In this document: positions 1 through 20,800 of the stretch, piece after piece
How positions within the stretch are numbered: position 1 is the first letter of the stretch
Layout of the letters: each line of letters begins with the position of its first letter
Source: Lophius americanus
Taxonomy: Eukaryota > Chordata > Actinopteri > Lophiiformes > Lophiidae
DNA length: 64,000 nucleotides
Assembly (NCBI GenBank): GCA_037951165.1
Contig: JBBDHG010000116.1
Span: 1,637,001-1,701,000 of the forward strand
Reading direction: 5' to 3'
Translations under genes and position numbers: made by a program
The notes under the pieces: model-generated
What the model was told of the DNA's origin: nothing
Databases searched by the model: none
The model's input: the letters and a program-made list of their open reading frames with translations, nothing else

Positions 1-167
1 TTAATGTGAAAATCATTTATCATTTTGTCCCTAAAAAGCCTTTTGAGGCTCAGGTTAGAGTTCCATTTAGTTTAAAATGAGTATACTGGGAAGGTATTAC
101 AGTAATGTAGCTCTACCAAAGTGTAGAAGTGTGACCTGTGTGTGTGTGTGTGTGTGTGTGCATACAG

Positions 168-1857
168 GCAGGTGGAGGGGCTGAAACAGCGACTGGCAGG
201 GAAATCGATCCCGACGGAGAAGTTTGCAGTGAGGAAGTCCAGACGCTACAAAGCTGCTGACCCCGTTCTGCTGGTCATCCCTGCTCTGGTACGGCCCCGT
301 TCACACAGATCTGCAGACTCAGCCTTATCATACAGGTCAGCTGTCACCTGATGTTCTCTCACTCTAGGAGATGTTGTATGTCTGGAACGGTTTCACCATC
401 GTTGGGAAGAGAGCCGACTGCACAGAGTCCCTGCTGGTTACCATAGAGACGGCTGAGGAGCAGCTCCGCAGTGACCCCAGTGAGTTAGTTACTGCTTTGA
501 TACAGCCTGTTCAAGGTGGGACCATTGCGCCTTTATTAAACCTTACCGTTTTGCATAAGGCATCATTGTTCGTTCTCTTCCGGGCCGGCAGGTCAGAACC
601 GACGTCTGTACAGAGGGAGCGGTACAATAGGATCTGGCTATTATATTTTAGTTGTAGCAATTAGAGTTTTCCAGTGAACACAGCGACTGTAGTGGTGGTC
701 TTTACAATACAGCACCATTGTCATAGCAATGAAAGTCCAAATTGTAAAAACAAAAGTCCATGATTTTATGAACTAATGGTTCTAATTCGTGATGTAAACA
801 ATGAAAACATTCTCGGCTGTGCTTTAGCTTCCGTCCATCTTTCGCCTGTCCAAGAATTTTGCGTTTCTAATGACGTTTGTCTCTCCTTCAGACCCGTCTG
901 AGTTTCATCCAGACGACAGCTGCCTGGTCCAGATGCTGAAGGGTCTCTGTCTGAAGTACCTGGGCCGGTTACTGCAGGCCGAGCTCTGCTTCACTGAAGT
1001 CCTGTCAAGGTAACCCACTCCTGAAGACGGACCTGTTCATCTCTGGAGAACGGTTCTGAGGGGAGATCTGATCTGTGTTTCTGTTTGTGCAGCGAGAGTC
1101 GGATCAAATATGACCACTACCTGATTCCCTCCACGCTCTATGAGTTGGGCCTGCTGTATAAACAACAGGGAGACGTCATCAAGGCAGCCGCCTACATGGA
1201 AAACGCCAAGTAAGCTCTTTTTGAATTAGTATCTCCTCCTCCCGGCTGTTGTCCAGCGGGGTTCATCTGTCACATTTGATTTCTGTAGCATAACTCAGAA
1301 ACTCATATTATATATTAATATTTCTTTGTGAACCTTTCTAAACGTTAGTATTAAAACTGTGATTGTGATTTTTGTCCTTATATTCATTATTTTGTTGCTA
1401 TACTTACAAGTAAGACAAGCTCATTCCAGTGGTTGGGTTCATTTCCGGAACAAAACTCACCGTTTAATCGTTTCTGGGAAACATTTCTAAATAGAACAAC
1501 TGAGTACTGAGTTTTAGTAACTTGTAAATTCTTTTTTTTTTGCTGCCTTGGTTACAAGTTTCCACTTCAGCTCTTTCTGGTGGTTGTTTTTGTTTCCAAA
1601 GCATAATACAAAAGGAGTTTATGCTTTAAACCCTTTGAACGCAACAACTAAACACATAGATTTGTTGATCTGAAGGGATTTTTGTTGTTGTTTTTTGTGG
1701 ATGTGCTGATAAAAAACGTTCAGCCTTTCTTCAGTATCTTTCTGTTGGGTTCTACATTAGGACAAACTACAAGGGCTACTCCATGGAATCAAGACTGCAT
1801 TTCAGGATCCACGCCGCCCTCAGCAGCCTCAAAGGATCACCTGCCGGCACCCCATAA
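168..1857 (+). CDS. TTC39-family tetratricopeptide repeat protein (TTC39A/B-like), 3' part of the gene
   Basis: Five coding exons read in one frame: 168-288, 368-479, 892-1009, 1093-1209 and 1761-1857 (TAA at 1855). Each internal boundary has AG/GT signals and matching phase. The first acceptor could instead be three bases later (171). The gene continues upstream of the window. The peptide contains LAGKSIPTEKFAVRKSRRY, then LYVWNGFTIVGK, LKGLCLKYLGR, IKYDHYLIPSTLYELGLLY and a final YSMESRLHFRIHAALSSL, the C-terminal TPR region typical of TTC39A/B rather than TTC39C. TTC39 proteins are soluble TPR scaffolds; TTC39B is linked to lipid metabolism, but nothing here shows the function of this copy. 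Family assignment is firm; the choice between A and B is not. An ATTAAA at about 2153 could be its poly(A) signal. Confidence 0.85.
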
Positions 1858-2547
1858 TGCACCTGTGCCTGTGGAAATACCAACGAGGGATTTCCCTCTT
1901 GGTTTATCTGAAGTGAAAGAACCGCCTCTTCATGAAGAAACCGAGGCAAACTCTCCGTCACTCCAATGCTACCGACCTCAGATCTTTATTTTATTTATTG
2001 CTGTCGGCCAAAGCCCCCGATCAGTAGATGCAGAAGATGCGAGTGACGTCTCCGAGGAGATCTAAGGGCTCCTCTACTCACAGGAGACTGTTTATATATA
2101 TAATATATTTATATATATATATATTATATATATACACGCACAGAAAGAGAGAGATTAAAAGCCCAAGGTAAGGACAGATGCATCGACGATCATCTCCTGT
2201 GCCAGGGAAGACCCTCCCTCTGCATGTTGAGGGTCTTCCCTGCTGCTCTCTGTCTCAACAAACCCTGAACTCAGATCCTACCCTGAGGAGAACTGACATC
2301 TGTGGCTACACTCCAAACTCTAGTCAGATCAGATTCAGCGCTCTCGATGGGTCCCATCCACACGTACAAGCATCTGTAGCTCCGACATGAACGGATCAGT
2401 CCTCGGAGACGGCCGGCGTTCTCGCGTCGAAGGATTCTGCACAAGGGTTCCACCATGAGGATTTGGCCGATGGTCAGCTCAAACCAAACCATTACAGCAT
2501 GAGTATAATCAGTGTAATAATAGATACTCTTGAAAAGCTTGTCCCAA
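1858..2547 (+). other. TTC39 3' UTR and flank, with TA microsatellite and a 14-bp hairpin
   Basis: No gene is seen after the TTC39 stop. The stretch holds a TA-rich microsatellite (about 2092-2135), a possible ATTAAA poly(A) signal (2153-2158) and a perfect 14-bp inverted repeat (2203-2216 with 2229-2242, 12-nt loop). Short open frames here have no recognisable domain. Confidence 0.5.
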
Positions 2548-3010
2548 CAATCTGCCATAAAATTATAACCACCTGCCCGATATCGTATAAGTCCACTTTT
2601 ATGCGGTGACGGACTCCATAGGATCTTGTAAGATGTGCTGTAGTAGAAAAACATGATTCCTCCCACCAGACCACCTTCTTCCATTGCTCCAGAGTCCAGA
2701 TCTGATAGTAATGTGCCTGATAGGCACCCCAGACCCCAGTTCAGCATTGAACTGGGGTCAAAATGGCCACTCTGACCCTGATCCTCAACGGTTATCCTTC
2801 CTTAGACTCTTTGATAGGTTCTAACCACTGCACCTCCGGAAACCCCAACAAGACCCACAGTTCTGGAGATGCTAAGTCTCTCAGATCCTCTTACTTGTCC
2901 TTTTGTCATGACTTCAGGGCCAAATGGTCACTTGCTGCCTAAAATATACCGCCCACGGGTGGGTAAGTTATCTTGACTTCACCTGACAGGGGTTGCTCCG
3001 TTGATGAGGA
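2548..3010 (-). mobile_element. Tc1/mariner-type DNA transposon relic
   Basis: The stretch resembles the common fish Tc1/mariner element whose copies begin with a 'cataaaattataaccacc'-like end and carry phrases such as 'ccaccttcttccattgctcc' and 'ggagatgct'. On this strand those are reverse complements of transposase coding sequence. The copy is internally deleted and full of stops. A 12-bp perfect inverted repeat (2732-2743 with 2748-2759) lies inside it. The family call rests on memory of fish repeats and should be confirmed with a repeat library. Confidence 0.6.
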
Positions 3011-5183
3011 AGTGGAGGAGGTCCGGAAAATGTTTTGACTTCACTTCAAGATGCTTTTAAAAGAAATGTTACTTTTAAGGTCAAACGTAAAGGTCTTTTC
3101 TGTCGGGAGCACTACAGAAGTGTTCGACATGAGAAAAGGCCACACGCACTGTGAATGTGTAGCATGGTAATAGGATGGTAGTACTAATACTAAATGTACT
3201 GAAGTATACACGTAGTAAACTGCAGAAGTTTTGTGTTTTCAGATACACTGTAGTTTGTCTACGTCACCAACACCAAAAATATTTATTGAGACATCTTGAG
3301 ATATTTGAAACCCAATTAAATGCTCTAATGATGATTGTTCATGAGGAAGAGGTGACATCATTGTCCCCCTCTCGTCATTTTGTTGAGTGTATCTGTACAA
3401 ATTCCAATCCAGGCGCTCCTGGTCATGTACCTGTCCCAGCAGTCTGTACCTGGAGCCACACCTCGCAGATTTGTGTTGACGATGAAAATCGTCAACACAA
3501 ATCTGAAAATCGGAATGATCTGAAAATCGGAAAATCGGAAAATCGGAATGATGTAGCTTCCATTTGACCAAACAGGTCCCACCTTTCATCTAGTTTCTCA
3601 TTTTGTTTCAAAGTTGCACAGTAGAGATCAGTAGCGCAACAAATAACTGCAATTTCCATTTTGCACAAACTTGGGAGCATCACAGCCCTTTTCTCTTTCG
3701 TCAAGTGAAAAAACTGGAAGATAGTTTTGAACGTGACCTGATATTCGCTATCAAATGTTACAGGAATATCCACCCAACACTGTCACGTCACGTCACGACA
3801 GCCACAGGAACCTACAAGCCACCCGTCTCGGGTTTGGGAGCCCGTACGTACGGCTATAGGAAAGACGAAGAAGGCAAGCCCACCGTCTGCTTCTCTGTTA
3901 CATGATATCGCTCCTCCGGCTTGCTTTTGCAATGCGGTTCGGTTTAGTCGTCGCTCCAGCAGCAGTTAATTTATTGGACATTTAAGTAAGTGCACATATA
4001 ACTTCAACCTAAACTCTGAGTGTCCGTTTGTCTAGAAAACTACAAACATCTCTGCTCCGATCCTGTTCTCCTTTCTCCCCGTTGGTCCGTCGTCACACAC
4101 CTGTTGTCCATCTCCTCGTAATCAGGCTCTCTCAGCTTCTGAGCAGGTAAGCCCGCCCCCCAAATTATCCAGGAGGTATGGCGTGCCGTGACAAACGCCA
4201 AACTGTTCAAACTATCCTCCAGTGTAATTCCATATTAATAGAAGATGATGATTTTTGATGCAGTCGGGAATCGTCAGGAGGTGGAGGTGGAGGTGGAGGA
4301 GATGTCGCCGCCTCTCCTGGCCTCGTTTTTGTTGAGCCGCTCTGCTAGTGGCGGCGGCGCTCACCTGAATCTTATACGCACAAATTCTGAGCTGAGCATT
4401 CTCATTCAGATATTTGTCATATGAAGATCGGAATAGGATCGCACACTTCCATGGAACGGATCCCACTTTCAAAGTTCTGACGCATTGCAGAATCCTTTGC
4501 TCCCAGATTTATTGTATATTTTTGAGATACGTTCATTCTTCCGCGTGTTCTGACTACTTTCATACTAACAAACAACTAAAGGTTTTACGCTTTATATTAT
4601 TTACTTTGCCTTTTTTGATTAACTTATATTGCACCGCGCCACATGTGCAGACAGAAGCATCTGAGTGAACGTGAACTCACAGCTTTGTCACCAACCGTGG
4701 CTTATAGCTATTTAATTTGAGGCACAGAGGATTTGCCTGTATCTATCTCCCGGGAGTTTTTATTTCTGAGGTTTTTCCATTTTAAATGTTAAACTAAAGC
4801 TTTATGGAACATTTCTTATGTACATAATCGATCATGGGCACAATCTTAGTCCACATTCGTCATTTAGGGCGTTTCACAATCCCTTTGAGAGATTTTGCTC
4901 ATGATCTGGGCTGAGAAAAAGAATAAAGCGGAAAAAGGTTTTATTTAGTTCCTCAATAATTTATAACTATGTCGTAATCACTAGCCGAGTGTCATTTCCT
5001 GTTAAAAAAAAAAAAGAAGCCAGGTTTGCCTCCAAATCCCCCATCCCTTTCAGCAAATACAGCAATATGTAATAGTGACGAAGAGGAAGAGGAGGAGGAG
5101 GAGGAAGTGCGCTGCTGCACATCGTTGCGGGTGTAATACAGTATGTCCGAGTCGGTTTATTATAGGGTTTATTATATTTATGA
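3011..5183. other. Intergenic DNA without a recognised gene
   Basis: Apart from the hairpin at 3466-3505, I see no splice-consistent coding sequence. A GC-richer patch at 4260-4380 contains a GGAGGT run and gives a short minus-strand open frame (4212-4472) without a recognisable domain. A short poly-A/GAGGAG tract lies at 5006-5106. Old repeats too decayed to name may be present. Confidence 0.4.
3466..3505. repeat. Perfect 18-bp inverted repeat with a GAAA loop
   Basis: Positions 3466-3483 are the exact reverse complement of 3488-3505, separated only by GAAA. It is followed by short tandem copies of an 'aaaatcgga' unit up to about 3550. It would fold as a stable hairpin in single-stranded DNA or RNA. 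No gene is attached to it. Confidence 0.85.
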
Positions 5184-5632
5184 GATATGATCAGCCTTAA
5201 CATTATAACCACCCATCCTGTTATTGTGCTGGTGTTTTTTCTTTCCGCTTCAGTTCTACTCTGACATCAGACATTTCCACCTGGACTTCTGCGCCGACGT
5301 GCATCAATGAATCTTTGCCTCCCATGACCCTGTTGCTGTTTTACCAACAGCCTTTCCTTAGACCACTTTGGTCGGAAACAACCACTACGGACTATGAACA
5401 CTCGACGAGACCTGCAGTTTCTACTCTGACCCAGCCGTCCTTCCATCACAGTCTGCTTCAAAGTCTCTCAGATCTTCTTGCTTGTCCATTTTTCCTGATT
5501 CCAACATAAACTTCTGGAGAAAATGTTTTCTCTTGATTAATATATCCCACCCACTGACAGGTAACCATGGTAATCAGATAATATCATTATTACTCCATCT
5601 GACAATGCTTATAATCTTAAGGCTGATCAGTA
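5184..5632 (-). mobile_element. Second Tc1/mariner-type relic of the same family
   Basis: The left end (about 5188, 'tgatcagccttaacattata') and right end (about 5605-5630) are imperfect inverted copies of each other, as expected for terminal inverted repeats. Interior phrases such as 'cgtgcatcaatgaat' and 'cccatgaccctgttgc' match the reverse complement of the fish mariner-like transposase. About 450 bp remain, so the copy is internally deleted and non-coding. Confidence 0.65.
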
Positions 5633-8028
5633 AATATGTAGTCGAAAGGTAAAAGAAACAAGGTTGTTGTTTTTGTGGCTTTGAGGCATAAATAAATGCC
5701 ATAGCTTTATCATCCAAAGATTTTTTTTCGTAGTTCATCCAAAAAAACCCCACAGATTCTCTCCGTCAGTGAGACGTAAACGGTTCTTCTGTCCTTCATT
5801 GTCAGCAGTAGCTTCTCTGATCTTTGCTTCCATGGCGAGGGTGCACTTTTGGTCGTACTTTAATATGAATGGCGGCCGAGGGTCCTCCATGTTCTGAATG
5901 TAATGACCTGAAGACCAAATTAGACGTGTCTTGTTTTTTTTGTTTTGTTTTCTTCTTGTGTAACTTGTGCCTGTTGAGACTTAATGTTTCATAACTTTTC
6001 TTTTCTCATGATTGTGTGACCTGAAACTTCCAACAACTTTATTCTCCATGTCACAGTAAATAATCAGGAACTTCTTGTTGAACATTTTGAAGACATTACC
6101 ACAGGCTGCCTGGTGCAACAAAATACAAAATAAACATGTTTGACTCAAACATCATCCTCAGCCGTTATTATTTTTGTGTGTTTTACTGACTGTGTTCCGG
6201 GTTGCTAATGACTTTGTAAGGCGGGCTGAACATACGCGCGGTCTCTCAGAGGTGTTCATGTTGATTCTGTCCACAGACTCCAGATGCATAGAAACCTTTC
6301 TGGAGGTGTTATGAACAGATCTCACAACACATAAACACACACACACACACACACACAAAGGTATATATTTACAACTCAAATCAGCAAGAGGAAGAGAAGG
6401 TGGAGATCAAGCAATTGATAACAAGTGCTATGCAATTGGCCTTTGATAAAAGGATAAAAGGATAAATGGACATTGGAGAATAGATGAACAGGAAGTGCTT
6501 TGCACCTGGCCTGAATGGTCGTAAGAGTTGGATTATTTATCATCATTTATTATTATTGGATTATTTATCGTGTTTAACATCGGACACTATTTATGCAACT
6601 GTCAATGATTTTCTGCACTTGTCCCCTAAAATTAAACTAATAAATAAATAAAAATATAAAAGTAAATGGGGATCAAGCAATTGGTAAACAGGAAGTGACC
6701 TGCGATTGGTTCAAGTGGATGTGTCCCCGAGACCACCAAGACCCCTGATTCGTAGGTCTGGTAAATATTATATATATTTACCAGATGGCCTGAAGTCTGT
6801 TCAGAGAGTCTTCATTCAGTCCAGCAGGTGTCACTGTGTTGAGTGTGGACATCCATTCATAAAACAAAAAAAGAAAAGGGGGGGGGGGGGTCCATGAATG
6901 TTAATTAATCAATCAATAAAATATTATGTCCTCTTTGTTTGTGTTTGATAAAGGAATCTAGAATCCGTGTGCACCCAGATATGCCTCAAAAGTTATAATA
7001 AAATACAGTTAAAAACACACGACAAATACACTTATAACAAAAATCTTTACTGCATTTGATCAGTCATCAGAAATTCATTTTAACATTTTCCCTGTCACTT
7101 ATTAGTATATTATATATTGTCTTTTTGATAATGATCTCGTTGTTCCACTTTGTGTTGTCTTCAAATGTAGGTGAAAATTCCCCCTGTATAATAAAAAACA
7201 AGTATCAGTGACTTATTTTGGCTGTTCTGTGCAGTGAAGTGGTTTTGAAATGTTTTATTGACTCTCTGTTGAAAATTAACTTGTACTAATATTTATTTAA
7301 TGAGATTTTGGTAATCAAAGATACAGCTGTCACCTTTTGACTGATACATTATGTCCCCGTATTCTGACCAGAATTAGAATAAATTCAACCTTTAAAAAAA
7401 GAACAAAACATAAAAGAAATCAAACTAAATATTTGGGACAAATGTCTAATGTTTAACACATTTTCTTATTTTTCCAATCCTGAAAGTCCAAATCTGCTCA
7501 TTTCATTCACGCCCAGCACACTATTAGCACTTTGAGATTTGATCCAAATGTAAAGTGCAATATAAATTAAATGTATTATTATTATTATTATTATTATTAC
7601 TATGCCTGAAAAGTATAAACAAAAATGAAGAGCAAGAAGCTGAAAAAGACCAGAATATTCATAAAATTCAACAACAAAGACGTCAGAAGTAAGTGTACTT
7701 GTAGTGTTGGTCCCAAGCCCAGATAATTGGGGAGGCTGTATCAGGAGGGACTTTCCATGAAAACATGTCAAATCGATATGCAGAAGAAAAAAAAGCTGAT
7801 TTTCATCATTCACCGAATGTTCTAACGACAAAGTTTCTTCTTAAACCCCACTTACAACCTTTTTTAACAAGATTATGTCATTCACCTAATTTTTTCTTTT
7901 TTCAGATTTGTTTTGAGGTAAGAACAGGATGTATATTATACTTACGATACTTGTGAGTTAGGCCAATTAAGAGGGGGGGGACAAGCTGGGAGGTCAGCGA
8001 GAGATGAGGAGAGGGTTGAATGTTGTGT
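5633..8028. other. Intergenic DNA with microsatellites
   Basis: No gene is recognised. Visible elements are a (CA)n run at about 6336-6357, a 12-bp inverted repeat around 6756-6784, a poly-G run at about 6878-6890 and a (TTA)n run at 7574-7599. The last sits beside a SINE-tail-like stretch ('aagtgcaatataaatt') that recurs inverted near 25340. A second G run is at about 7973-7980. Confidence 0.45.
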
Positions 8029-9255
8029 TAAATGTTGGTAATAAGACAGGATGGAGAAAAGGTAGATTTACTGTTTGTTCAGGAGACCAGTTGGAAAGGC
8101 AGTAAGGCTAAAAACATCGGAGGAGGGTACAAACTATTTTATCATGATGTGTATGGGAGGAAAAACGAGAAAGGGCTGATCCTGAGGGAGATGTATGTAA
8201 AGGGTATCCTGGAGGTGGAGAGTTTGTCGGACAGAGTGGTAAGTATGAAGCAAGAAATTGAACGTGTGATGTTGAACGTTGTCAGCTTATGCTGGGGGTG
8301 ATTGGAAGAGAAAGAGAATTTCTGCAGTGAGTTGGATGAAGTGATGTAGAGAATTCCCAGTGTTGAGAGAGTGGTGGTTGGAGCTGACTTCAAATTCTCA
8401 AGTATTGGGGTGATATTCAGAGCCGTACCATCTGCGGAGGCATAAAGCTGATCAGCCCCACGATGAAGATCTGGGAAACAGTAGTGGAAGTTAGGTTCAG
8501 AAAAGGGGGGGCCATTTGTCAGTGGTACAAGACGTGTATGAGAGCAGTGGGACAGCGGTGATGTGTGTAGCAGGATTGACGGATGGGTTCAATTAGAGGT
8601 GGGACTGCACCAAGGATCGGCTCTGGGCCCCTTCTTGTTGGCTATTGTGATGGACAGGATGACAGATGAGGTCAGGCAGGAGTGTGCATGGACTATGATG
8701 TTTGTGAAGGACATTGTGATCTATAGTGAGAGCAGGGAGAAGGTGTAGGAAAACCTAGAGAGGTGGAGGTATGCGCTGGAGAGAAGAGAGAGTCCCAGGT
8801 CCCAGGTCAGTCCCGGCAAGACAGGATCCATGTGTTTGAATGAAAGGGAGGCAGGTGGAAAGGTGAGGATGTAGGGAGTCGAGCTGGGGTTTAAGTACTT
8901 GTGAAGAAGTGAATGTTGGCTGGGTGGAGTGGGTGGAAAGGAGATAGAGGTGTTATATCTTACAGAGGAGTAGCAGCAAAAGTGAAGGGAAAGATTTACA
9001 AGACGGTAGCGAGAGCAGCTCTGCTGTTTGGTTTGGAGACGGCAGCTCGGACCAAGAGACAGGAGGTGGCAGAGTTGAAGATGTTCAGATGTTCTTTGGG
9101 AGTGACGAGAATGGACAGAATTAGAAATGAAATCAGAAGGACGGCCCAATGTTGACGTCTTGAAGACAAAGTAAGGAAGTCAGATAAGAAAAAGGAAGGA
9201 AGGAAGTCGCAGAGGACAGGGAAAGATGGAAACAGATGATCGGCTTTGGACACCT
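8029..9255 (+). mobile_element. RTE-type non-LTR retrotransposon relic (endonuclease and reverse transcriptase pieces)
   Basis: The first part (about 8050-8395) reads as an AP-endonuclease domain (VDLLFVQETSWKGSKAK, then a broken VVGADF block). The second (about 8410-9155) reads as reverse transcriptase: a KLISPTMKIWE-like stretch, GLHQGSALGPFLLAIVMDRM, then SLGVTRMDRIRNEIRRTAQ at the 3' end. The catalytic box expected as FADD reads FVKD, and there are frameshifts and stops, so it is dead. The part between endonuclease and RT is missing. The clade is inferred from these phrases. Confidence 0.75.
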
Positions 9256-9617
9256 TTAAAGGAAACAGCTGAAAGAAGAAGAATTCAAATTTTTTTTATT
9301 AATTCAGAAAAAAGTCACAATATTTATTCAGTCAGATATCAGTAAGATACATCAGTAACATTAAATGTATTTTGTAATGAACATCATTTGCCCATCCCGT
9401 CCATATATCCTTCCATCTAATATGTGCCAGAGATGGTCAACATTGACAAGACTAGTCAATGATTGATTGGTGACATCATCAGTCAGTCAGACAGTTTATT
9501 CCTTAAGAAAGAGAATTACCAGCTGGTACTTCACAACGGAAAGTTTTGTGCTAAAGGAGACGAGAAACTGGATTAAAGCTGTTTTTTGGAAGAAATATAA
9601 TGTTTATTTCTAACAGG

Positions 9618-19030
<9,413 letters not shown>

Positions 19031-19160
19031 CCCTCTCCAGTAAACCACCACATAGAGGAAGGACTCATTAGGACATGATTGACCGTAGCTAAGCTTCATA
19101 AGTGCAGATGTCGTCCAGAGTAAAACCATTTCACTCATCAGCTCTGTCTCTTGTCGTGTA

Positions 19161-19166
19161 AATAAA
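19161..19166 (+). promoter_or_regulatory. Poly(A) signal of cfi copy 1
   Basis: AATAAA lies 131 nt after the stop codon of cfi copy 1, followed by T-rich sequence. Confidence 0.6.
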
Positions 19167-19199
19167 AAACAACTGTTGGTACTTTCCTGTCAACTGGGC

Positions 19200-19760
19200 T
19201 GGTTGGTGTTATTCAGTATAAAACGGTTTCCATAACTGCCGCCAAGGAAGGAAGTTCGATTTTCATTTGTTTGTTTGTCACCAAGATAACGGAATAACTG
19301 ATGGACATATTTGCATGAAATTTTACGCAAGGGTAGGTTTTCAACTGATAACATGTTTGTGATGCTTTGTGTCTTGCAGCATTTAAAAATAATAAACATT
19401 GTTGTATTTGTTTTTGTAGAAGTGTCCGTTATTAACTCCCCTGAGGAGGATATGTTTTCACTCCTGCGTTTGTCTGTCTGTATGTTTGTTTGTTTGTTTG
19501 TTTGTGAGCAGGATTATGTGTTTCGCAGCATTTTAAATAAAATAAAAATAAAATAAAACAAAAAAAAAGCACTCAGAGAGCGCAAACCTCCGCCATGGCA
19601 CCACAGTACCTCAAGGTTTAGGAAGAATTCATGTAGATGCCGCCATTAATTTCTGATTTTTTGCTAGCCACTATATCTACCGTCAACTCCCACAAACTCT
19701 CTTAGCATCTCTTAAATACTCTCTGGCCACTGGGTACTGGGTATAGTTTTTAATAAGCCA
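19200..19760. repeat. Dispersed repeats downstream of cfi copy 1
   Basis: 19430-19530 carries an end with (TTTG)n and 'gagcaggatta'; its reverse complement recurs at about 25130-25190. From 19567 a block beginning 'agcactcagagagcgcaaac' and running on for about 190 bp has relatives at 23943 and 45118, all in the same orientation. It is a non-coding family of unknown class. Confidence 0.55.
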
Positions 19761-19884
19761 AGAAAATCTGCCAAAAGAACAAGCATAATTTGGTCATTCT
19801 AGTTCAGTCCTCTGTTTATAAAACCAGCCTCCAAAACTCCAAACACATCTGCAGTGAAACTCACTTTATGTACCTTGGTGCTCT

Positions 19885-20800
19885 GATCCATCAACACCGT
19901 GTTTCCAGACCCCCTTCAGTTTGCCTACCGCACCAACAGATCAGTGGATGAAGCTGTGCTGATGGCACTACATCCTGCACTGGAACATCTAGACTCACAC
20001 AAGACATATGTACGCATGCTCTACCTGGATTGTAGCTTGGTTTTCAACATCATCCGCCCGATGAAGCTGTTTGTGAAGCTGTCAGTGAGAAAATCCAGAA
20101 TCCAATTAGAGGCGGGAGTTGGGACTCCAAGGTTGGTCAGCTTCACAATCATCCTCAGTGTGGTACACTGGTGTGGGGATGAGAACTAGGGTCTTTACGA
20201 AGCTCCCAGTCAGCAAAGGAACCCTGCAGGGCTGCTGCCTCCGCCCCAAACTTTACACATGACTGTGTCTCCACCCAGGACAGTAACCTCATCATTAAGT
20301 ATGCAGATAAGACGACGGTCCTGGGGCTTATTACAGTAGAACTTTGGCCACAGTGGAAAAAAGCCCAGCAGAGACTTGGCCTCCGACTAGGACTCATGGA
20401 GAGCATTCTGTCCAAAGGAATGAATGTGTGGTTTGGAATCGTCCCCCAGTCACAGAGAAAGGCTCCCCAAAAACTGCAGAGGGGATGAGAGGAGCTGACC
20501 TCCCCGCTGTAGACTCCCTCGACACTTGAGTCTGCAGAAGAGAAGCCCAGATCGTCCTGAAGGACAAACACCAACTCTGTGTTCAAATGGGGAAAATAAA
20601 GACATAAATTGAGACATTCCAGAGCGGACAGTGTCGTCACACATAAAACAGACTTTCTTGAATGTTTCTTCCCAGCCGCCATCAGACTCACTTCAAGAGA
20701 CATTAAAGAGGGAAATAAATACCTCATCCCTCACACCCCTCCCTCATGCTCATGTTGACATTTCCCCAGATGTTATCATCTACCTCATCCCCCCCACTGT
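19885..20800 (+). mobile_element. Rex1/L2-like LINE reverse-transcriptase relic
   Basis: 19899 onward reads DPLQFAYRTNRSVDEAVL, then a MLYLDCSLVFNIIRP stretch, the RT block usually reading FVDYSSAFNTI. A broken GTLQGCCLRP block follows near 20220, a decayed KYADKTTVLGLI near 20300, and 3' phrases up to about 20740. Many stops and shifts; not functional. Confidence 0.65.

Noticed and set aside
2271..2747. 158-residue minus-strand open frame
   Set aside because: It runs through a decayed Tc1/mariner relic and a hairpin and shows no domain in this frame.
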